A stretch of DNA of 64,000 bases from the NCBI GenBank assembly GCA_963814165.1, contig CAWFBW010000016.1:248001-312000 (forward strand), in the 5' to 3' direction. The notes under the pieces were generated by a model. That model searched no databases and was not told the origin of the DNA. It saw only the letters and a program-made list of their open reading frames with translations. Below are positions 58,362 through 64,000 of the stretch, piece by piece. The stretch comes from DASRAA01 sp963814165. Lineage in GTDB: Bacteria; Acidobacteriota; Terriglobia; Terriglobales; Acidobacteriaceae. Positions within the stretch are counted from its first letter, which is position 1; each line of letters opens with the position of its first letter. The position numbers and the translations under genes are program-made.

Positions 58362-59435
58362 CTATGGAGCAGCCGCCACACGTTCAGCCCACTGTCTTCG
58401 CTTCCCTGCCGTGGACTGCGAGAATACTCCGGCAATCAGCGTGCCACAGTTGCCGCAGCGGCCATCCTTCAATTTGTTTGCAGTTACCGAGTGCCAAGAG
58501 CGCTTGATCACGATTTGCTTGCAGCCGGGACAGATGGTGTTGCCGCCGTCAGACCAAATGTTGCCCTCGTACACGTACTTCAGGCCCATCTGCATCGCCA
58601 TGCGGCGTGCGCGGTGCAGCGTCTCGGGCGGAGTCGCAGGCTTGTCTTGCAGTTTGAAGTCGGGATGGAAGGCCGTGAAATGCAGGGGAACGTCGTCGCC
58701 AAGGTTCTCCAGCACCCAGTCGCAAAGCTGCTTGAATTCGGAATCGTCGTCGTTCAGCGTAGGGATGATGAGGTTGGTAAGTTCGAACCAGACGTCGGTT
58801 TCGTGACGCAGCCACTTCAGTACATCGAGGACAGGTTGCAAGTGCGTCAAAGTGACCTTGGAGTAGAACTGCTCGGTGAAGGCCTTCAAGTCGATGTTGG
58901 CGGCGTCGATGTGGCGGTAGATGTCGAAGAAGGCTTCGCGCGTGATGTAGCCGTTGGACACCATTACGGTGTTTACGCCAGCTGCATGCGCTTCGTGCGC
59001 GATGTCGATCACGTACTCGCCCCAGATGGTTGGCTCGTTGTAGGTGAAAGCAATGTGAGGCGTGGCGTGTTCGAGCGCGAGGTCGACGACTTTCTTGGGC
59101 GAGAGGTCCGCGGAGCGAACCTGGTCGGCCTTGGCCTTGGAGATGTCCCAGTTTTGACAGAAGAAGCAGCCCATGTTGCATCCGGCGGTGCCCATCGAAA
59201 GGATTTGCGTGCCGGGGAAGAAATGGTTGAGGGGCTTCTTTTCGATTGGGTCGATCGCTACGGCAGCGGGGTGGCCGTAGGCGAGTTGCACGAGGCGGCC
59301 AGCGTCATTCTTGCGAATGAAGCAGAAGCCGTGCTGGCCTTCGCCGATGTGACAATGGCGCGGGCAAAGGTAGCAGTGCAGACGGCCGTCAGGCATGGTC
59401 TGCCACCAGCGGGCTTCATGGGCCTCAGACTTCAT
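58362..59435 (-). CDS. amrS: AmmeMemoRadiSam system radical SAM enzyme (AmrS)
   Basis: The protein has about 357 residues; ATG 59435 is chosen because AGG lies ten bases upstream, and ATG 59453 or 59507 would lengthen it. It has CYLCPRHCHIGEGQHGFC at the N-terminus, the SAM cluster CNMGCFFCQN, FTYNEPTIWGEY and the C-terminal Cys pairs CPGCK and CGNCG. This is the AmrS layout. The usual partners AmrA and AmrB are not in the window. Function of the system is unproven. Confidence 0.92.
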   Translation of the reverse strand: MKSEAHEARWWQTMPDGRLHCYLCPRHCHIGEGQHGFCFIRKNDAGRLVQLAYGHPAAVAIDPIEKKPLNHFFPGTQILSMGTAGCNMGCFFCQNWDISKAKADQVRSADLSPKKVVDLALEHATPHIAFTYNEPTIWGEYVIDIAHEAHAAGVNTVMVSNGYITREAFFDIYRHIDAANIDLKAFTEQFYSKVTLTHLQPVLDVLKWLRHETDVWFELTNLIIPTLNDDDSEFKQLCDWVLENLGDDVPLHFTAFHPDFKLQDKPATPPETLHRARRMAMQMGLKYVYEGNIWSDGGNTICPGCKQIVIKRSWHSVTANKLKDGRCGNCGTLIAGVFSQSTAGKRRQWAERVAAAP

Positions 59436-59521
59436 AACACTACCTGCGAACATTGTAGCGCCGCGCGGGATCCCCCATCGCTTGCTTTGCCGGGAGTATT
59501 GGTCCAAACTCTTGGCGAGCC

Positions 59522-60589
59522 ATGGTCAATCGCCTGTTCATGTCCGTGCTCGGCATTTCTCTGCTTGCTATCGCCAGCAGCGCCCAGGATCGGCTCGAGA
59601 TCTCCTCCAGCGTCGCACTTCCGGTCGAACTACGGGGCAAGCTGGAGTTTTCTGGTTCCCTGCCAGGCTGCGGCGATGACGGCAGCATGACCATTTTCGC
59701 GGATGAGGGGCACGACGAATTTCGCCCAGATATCGTTCGCTTCTCGCCAAACGGTGACGTGCTGGCTCGTATCGATATGCAGCACTTGCCAGGATTCACA
59801 GCTGACCTCAATTACTACTTTTCTCCCGCTCCGAACGGCGAAACCGATCTCCTGCTGCAAAGCAGCTATCCGTGGAAAGACGAAATCCTTGAAAACGGCC
59901 ACAGCAAGGTTGTCGTTCGCGGGACGACGAATCCGACGACCGAATTATTAAGATTCAGCAGCACCGGCGAATTGGTTTCACGAATTCACCTTGAGCCACA
60001 GTTAGCCGGGAGCAAACTAGCGGCCTTCGCCGACGGGAATGTTCTGGTAATCGGGAGAGCGAATCCGCAGGAACACAATCCGGGAGTGTTGGTCGCACTG
60101 CTCTACGACTCGAATGGGACTCGTGGGCGAGAAGTCGGCCTTCCGCCGGAACTGTCCGCACCGGGACCCAATCGGCGCTACGAATGGCCTTTGATTCCAA
60201 TTCCAATGTCAGCACCGGGCACGGATAATGTCTGGCTGGTTCGAACGGGCAACACGCCTGTAGTGTCTGCCATTTCGGAAAACGGCGACGTGATCTTCAC
60301 TACAAGACTCAGACCTCCGAAAGGCTTCCGGATCATTAATCCAAGAGTTGCCGGTGACCGACTCTTTGCAGCCTTGATCCCTGTAGAACAACACGCCAAG
60401 CGTGAGCCGCTATATGCGCAATTCGAAACCAGCACCGGCGAGATGACGCAAATGGTTCTAGCACCGTGTCCTCGACCAGTCTGGAATGCGCTCTGCTATA
60501 CGGCGAATGGAATGTTTTTCATCAACAGCCATAAGCACACACTCAACATTCTGGTTCCCACTGCTCAAGGAATAGGATTGCAACGTTGA
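59522..60589 (+). CDS. Secreted protein of unknown function, beta-propeller-like
   Basis: The protein has 355 residues with a signal peptide (MVNRLFMSVLGISLLAIASS). The mature part shows repeated short strands separated by SPNGDVLARID, SSTGELVSRIHL and SENGDVIFTTRL, a spacing typical of beta-propellers in which each blade has a Gly/Asp/Asn turn. No catalytic motif or named domain was recognised. It overlaps the 5' end of amrS on the other strand only beyond the chosen amrS start. Confidence 0.65.
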   Translation: MVNRLFMSVLGISLLAIASSAQDRLEISSSVALPVELRGKLEFSGSLPGCGDDGSMTIFADEGHDEFRPDIVRFSPNGDVLARIDMQHLPGFTADLNYYFSPAPNGETDLLLQSSYPWKDEILENGHSKVVVRGTTNPTTELLRFSSTGELVSRIHLEPQLAGSKLAAFADGNVLVIGRANPQEHNPGVLVALLYDSNGTRGREVGLPPELSAPGPNRRYEWPLIPIPMSAPGTDNVWLVRTGNTPVVSAISENGDVIFTTRLRPPKGFRIINPRVAGDRLFAALIPVEQHAKREPLYAQFETSTGEMTQMVLAPCPRPVWNALCYTANGMFFINSHKHTLNILVPTAQGIGLQR

Positions 60590-60951
60590 TCGGTGTGAGA
60601 TTTCTCGCGGACTTGCTGAATGCGGCGGCTTGCCGAACAAGGGGGCGGTGGGCGCCTATTGGGTTGCTGTCGGGGTTGCGGCGCCCACCTGATTTGGGTT
60701 ACTCGTATAGACGCATTTTCCCCCAAAAAGTCGCATTTGCAACATGAAAATCTGAATTATTTTACAGTTCTTCACATAACTGGCAGTTTTGGGTAAGTTT
60801 GTCCAGTTTTGGGAACTTTTTCGACCCTATTACGGAAATCTACCAACGAATTTACCATTTTTCAACTGGCTCGATAGTAGGACTTTGGGCGAGTGGTGCC
60901 CGAATGCGATCGATGGCATCCGCTGTAGAGTCATGGATAAGTAAGTGAGAG
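60590..60951. other. Intergenic region with imperfect tandem repeat
   Basis: No gene is seen. The stretch is AT-rich from 60715 to 60860. CAGTTTTGGG occurs at 60784-60793 and 60804-60813, in an imperfect 20-bp tandem duplication. This may be an operator for the cyanophycinase gene, but the evidence is only the repeat. Confidence 0.35.
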
Positions 60952-60981
60952 GTCAAGCGTCTGCTATCGCTAGCGAAATTT

Positions 60982-61948
60982 TTGTTCTGCGCCATTTTTG
61001 TTCTGCTCGCGCCGATTCTGGCGAAGGGACAGGCCGCGCATCCCGGCGAGAAGCCCCACTATCGCTACTCCCGTGTCGGCCATCCGAATGACATTATCAC
61101 GCAGCCGCAAGAGGGTGCTGCCCTGATGGGAGGCGGCGACGACCAGGTCCCGGCATTTCGTTGGCTGTGCGAACGGGCGCATGGAGGCGATTTCCTCATT
61201 CTCACCGCGACGGGCGAAGACGATTACAACCCATACGTAAAGAAGCTGTGCAAGGTGAACTCGGTGGCGACGCTTGCGATTCCTGATAGGGACGCGGCGA
61301 TGGATCCGTTCGTCGCCGATGCCATTCGCCACGCGGAGGCGATTTTCATTACGGGCGGCGATCAGTCGAACTACGTGAAGTTCTGGGAAGGCACACCGGT
61401 GCAGGCAGCGATTAACGAGCGGCTGCACGAGCACGCTCCAATCGGCGGCACCAGCGCCGGGCTGGCGGTGCTCGGGGAATTTGTGTTCACGGCGATGAAT
61501 GACACCGCTGGCCGACCCGTACAACAAGCAAGTGACGCTGGGCAAGGGATTCCTCGACGTGCCGTACATGCGGAGCATTCTTATGGACCAGCACTTCGTG
61601 AAGCGCGACCGCCTAGGACGGTCGATCGGCTTTCTGGCGCGCATCCTGCAAGACAGCATGGCGACGTCGATCCGCGAGATTGCGGTGGATGAGCGCAATG
61701 CGGTGCTGGTGGACGAGAACGGCAACGCCACACTAATTGGAAAAGGTGCGGCTTATTTCTTGCGTCCTACGGAGAAGCCGAAAGTTTGCCAGGCCGGCAT
61801 GCCGCTGACGTTCCGCAACATCGAGGTGTACAAGATCAAACGCGGCGGCAGTTTCCGCATTCCGGATTGGACCGGCACTGGCGGGACATCTTACGTGCTC
61901 TCGGCCGTGGACGGCGTGCTGCATTCCTCAAACGGGAAAATCTACTAA
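60982..61948 (+). CDS. Cyanophycinase-like peptidase (S51), frameshifted
   Basis: About 320 residues. The start is unclear: TTG 60982 is the first start-like codon, but the frame is open from 60949 with KRLLSLAKFLFCAIFVLLAPILAKG, a signal peptide whose own start codon is missing (GTC precedes it). Motifs: LMGGGDDQ, FITGGDQSNYVKFW and the nucleophile elbow GGTSAGLAVLGE. A shift near 61500 joins MND to LADPYNKQVTLGKGFLDVPYM. Exported cyanophycinases degrade the Asp-Arg polymer cyanophycin; other alpha-aspartyl peptides are possible substrates. Confidence 0.82.
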
Positions 61949-62046
61949 CGGCGCCAGCGGTTCGCACTTTCTCCGGCGAGCAAACAGTGCTAGAGTGCGC
62001 GTGTCTGCGCTGGCCACGTCATGCTCAGCGCGACTGTGGAGGCCCT

Positions 62047-63201
62047 ATGCCCGACGATCCAAAGATTTCGACTGCGTTATCGCCCGTTCATGACCAACCC
62101 GGCGATCCCGACCAGCCTACAGAGGGCATTGCGCTGTGCATGTCGGGAGGCGGCTACCGCGCCATGCTGTTTCACCTCGGCTCGCTGTGGCGCCTCAACG
62201 AGCTGCATTACCTGCCAAAGCTGGATATGGTTTCAAGCGTCTCCGGCGGCTCCATCACCAATGGCGCGCTGGCCCTGAACTGGAGCAAGCTGGGCTTCGA
62301 CGCCAACGGTTTTGCCCTTAACTTCGATCAGCAGGTGACGCAGCCCATTCGCAATTTGGCGAGGCAGACGGTGGATGTCACTTCGATCCTCGAAGGCATC
62401 TTCGGCGGCGTCTCGAAGCACATCGCTGATCACTACAACAAGTTTCTTTACAATCACGCGACCCTGCAGCAGATACCGGATGCGCCGCGTTTTGTCTTCA
62501 ATGCGACCAGTCTGCAGACGGGAGTGTTGTGGCGCTTCGAAAAACCCTACATGGGCGACTGGAAGGTCGGCCTGATCAAGAAACCCGGGGTCGAGCTGGC
62601 GACTGCGGTGGCCGCGTCGTCGGCGTTCCCTCCCGTGCTGTCGCCGTGCGTGCTGAAACTCGATCCGAACAGCTTCGACCCGAACATCAAGCCAGCGCCG
62701 GGAATCACGCCTGATTTCCGTAAGGAGGCAGTGCTGGCGGACGGCGGAGTGTACGACAACCTCGGGCTGGAAACCGCCTGGAAGCGCAGCAAGACCGTCC
62801 TGGTCAGCAACGGTGGTGGCGCACTGGGGCTGGAGGCTGATCCGAAGCACGATTGGCTCGGCCAGACCAACCGGGTGCTGAACATCATCTACAGCCAGGT
62901 AGTGATCTTGCGTACCCGGTCAATCGTGGAGCTCTTCCAGCTCGGAGTGCGCGACGGTTCGTATTGGGGCATAGGATCGAACATCCTGAACTACAATTTG
63001 CCCGACGCGCTGGTATGCCCGCTCGACGTCACTACCAAGTTGGCGGAGACGGCCACCCGGCTGGCTGCCGTGGACAATGGATTGCAGGAGCAACTGATCG
63101 ACTGGGGCTATGCGGTCGCCGACGCTGCCATGCGGCGCTGGGTGGTGAAAGATGCATCCGCTCCGGCGCAGTCGCCTTACGGAACGTTCAAGCAAAAGTA
63201 G
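62047..63201 (+). CDS. Patatin-like phospholipase
   Basis: The protein has 384 residues; ATG 62047 (MPDDPKIS) is preferred to earlier codons. Patatin motifs: CMSGGGYRAMLFH (oxyanion hole), SSVSGGSITNGAL (nucleophile GxSxG as SGGS variant) and LADGGVYDNLG (catalytic Asp in DGG). These enzymes are Ser-Asp dyad lipid hydrolases. No signal peptide is present, so it is probably cytosolic or peripheral on the inner membrane. It starts about 100 bp after the cyanophycinase gene. Confidence 0.88.
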   Translation: MPDDPKISTALSPVHDQPGDPDQPTEGIALCMSGGGYRAMLFHLGSLWRLNELHYLPKLDMVSSVSGGSITNGALALNWSKLGFDANGFALNFDQQVTQPIRNLARQTVDVTSILEGIFGGVSKHIADHYNKFLYNHATLQQIPDAPRFVFNATSLQTGVLWRFEKPYMGDWKVGLIKKPGVELATAVAASSAFPPVLSPCVLKLDPNSFDPNIKPAPGITPDFRKEAVLADGGVYDNLGLETAWKRSKTVLVSNGGGALGLEADPKHDWLGQTNRVLNIIYSQVVILRTRSIVELFQLGVRDGSYWGIGSNILNYNLPDALVCPLDVTTKLAETATRLAAVDNGLQEQLIDWGYAVADAAMRRWVVKDASAPAQSPYGTFKQK

Positions 63202-63210
63202 TCTGGTGGA

Positions 63211-64000
63211 TCACTCGCCGCTGGGGGAGGCTTCGGTTTCCCGGGCGGCGAGTCGCGCTTGCGCCGCAACTTCTCTCCGACGTCCCACGGAGTAATACGC
63301 AATCGTGAGCAGGAACAGCCACGCCACCCCGGCCTGTAAGGTAACCCGCATGCCTTCGACCCACCACGTCGAAATGAGGATGGTCAGGACCGCGGTGCCG
63401 CCGAGAACCGTGGTAAACGGAAAGTATCGGACCCGAATCGGCAGCGTGCGGTCGGTGCGGCGGTCCCAGTGGCGGCGGAATCGCAAATGGGTGATGAAGA
63501 TCATCAGCCAAGCGAAGAGCCCGCCGAACAGCGAAATGCCAAGCATATAGAGATAGGCAGTGCCGGGAAAAACGTACGCCAGCAGCACCGCAGCGACCAG
63601 CCCTCCGGCAGAAAACAGTAGGGCCGCGAAGGGAGTGCCTTTGGGCGAAATGCGGCCCAGGCTTTCCGGCGCATACCCGGCGCGTGACAGAGAAAAGATC
63701 ATGCGCGTGGCCATATATAAGTTGCAGTTCATGCTCGAAAGCGCCGCCGTCAGCACCACGAAATTGATGATCTGCGCGGCCGCCGGAATGTGCATGACCT
63801 CGAAAACGCGCACGAATGGACTGACGGTGATGTCTTGCCCCGGTTGCACTTGTGTCCACGGGATGACGCCCACCAGCACAACAATTGCCCCAACATAGAA
63901 GATGGCCAGGCGCGCTAGCAGCGTCCGCATGGCGCGGGGCACGCTCTTCTCCGGGTCTTTCGCCTCGCCCGCTGTCACGGCGACCACTTCCGCTCCGATA
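63211..64000 (-). CDS. APC family amino-acid permease, C-terminal part
   Basis: The gene runs off the right edge; the frame stays open to base 64000 (IGAEVVAVTAGEAKDPEKSVPRA), the family's conserved loop. About seven membrane helices follow. The TAGEAKDPEKSVPRA and ALSSMNCNLYMATRMIFSLSRAGYAPESLG segments are diagnostic of APC transporters of the GABA/amino-acid permease type. The C-terminus is complete at 63211. Substrate cannot be decided. Confidence 0.9.
   Translation of the reverse strand, partial: IGAEVVAVTAGEAKDPEKSVPRAMRTLLARLAIFYVGAIVVLVGVIPWTQVQPGQDITVSPFVRVFEVMHIPAAAQIINFVVLTAALSSMNCNLYMATRMIFSLSRAGYAPESLGRISPKGTPFAALLFSAGGLVAAVLLAYVFPGTAYLYMLGISLFGGLFAWLMIFITHLRFRRHWDRRTDRTLPIRVRYFPFTTVLGGTAVLTILISTWWVEGMRVTLQAGVAWLFLLTIAYYSVGRRREVAAQARLAARETEASPSGE

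Noticed and set aside
58350..59690. Plus-strand ORF of 446 codons over amrS
   Set aside because: Antisense of a well-conserved radical SAM gene with intact motifs.

Overview
The window looks like a chromosomal segment from a soil Acidobacteriota genome. This is inferred from the gene content (a large NRPS locus, multiheme cytochromes, EXORDIUM-like and YwiC-like proteins) and the even, moderately high GC; no rRNA or marker gene proves it. No tRNA, rRNA, CRISPR array or insertion sequence was recognised.

Layout. 1-2.9 kb: housekeeping genes (glycerate kinase end, cutA, an FtsB/DivIC-like gene, a small secreted protein, a YwiC-like membrane protein). 3.2-41.6 kb: a nonribosomal peptide synthetase (NRPS) locus in four blocks. 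The plus-strand block (3.2-15.4 kb) has an interface-A(Asp)-T enzyme, a heavily frameshifted A(Gly)-T-TE unit, a SyrP-like aspartyl beta-hydroxylase, an interface-A(Asp)-T-TE enzyme and an Sfp-type phosphopantetheinyl transferase. The minus-strand block (34.0 down to 15.4 kb) has an adenylating ligase, a 12.6-kb megasynthase (T-T-T-C-FkbH-like-T-C-A(Gly)-T-C-A(Ala)+MT-T-C) and an interface-A(Asp)-T-C enzyme. Divergent from it is a tight operon (34.4-39.4 kb) with an FkbH-like protein lacking its HAD domain, a RpiB-PilZ fusion, an acyl carrier protein, an acyl-AMP ligase and a RuBisCO-like protein. A Wzm/Wzt-type ABC exporter (39.4-41.6 kb) follows.

The three Asp-specific modules with interface domains plus the hydroxylase point to a peptide with up to three beta-hydroxyaspartates, as in some siderophores. 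The FkbH/RpiB/ACP/RuBisCO-like operon suggests a sugar-phosphate-derived acyl unit, which I consider the most novel part of the window.

41.9-49.3 kb: an electron-transfer regulon with a radical SAM/SPASM protein, a NapC-like multiheme cytochrome, an 11-heme c/b fusion, a monoheme cytochrome and two Crp/Fnr proteins, one lacking its DNA-binding domain. Three promoters carry pairs of GTGA-N6-TCAC palindromes exactly 22 bp apart, and a fourth carries a decayed pair. 50-55.4 kb: peroxide defence (ahpD, ahpC, katG, a PerR/Fur-type regulator) with Fur/PerR-like operators. 55.4-64 kb: LOG-family protein, carboxylesterase, histidine phosphatase, AmrS radical SAM protein, a secreted unknown, cyanophycinase, patatin and an amino-acid permease fragment.

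Reading frames are broken by single-base indels in many genes, most densely in the NRPS region. At least two fall in homopolymers (T at 11745-11748, G at 56429-56432), and the segments between breaks stay open and keep their motifs, so much of this is probably consensus error rather than decay. Disrupted genes are therefore given as whole loci with the breaks described.
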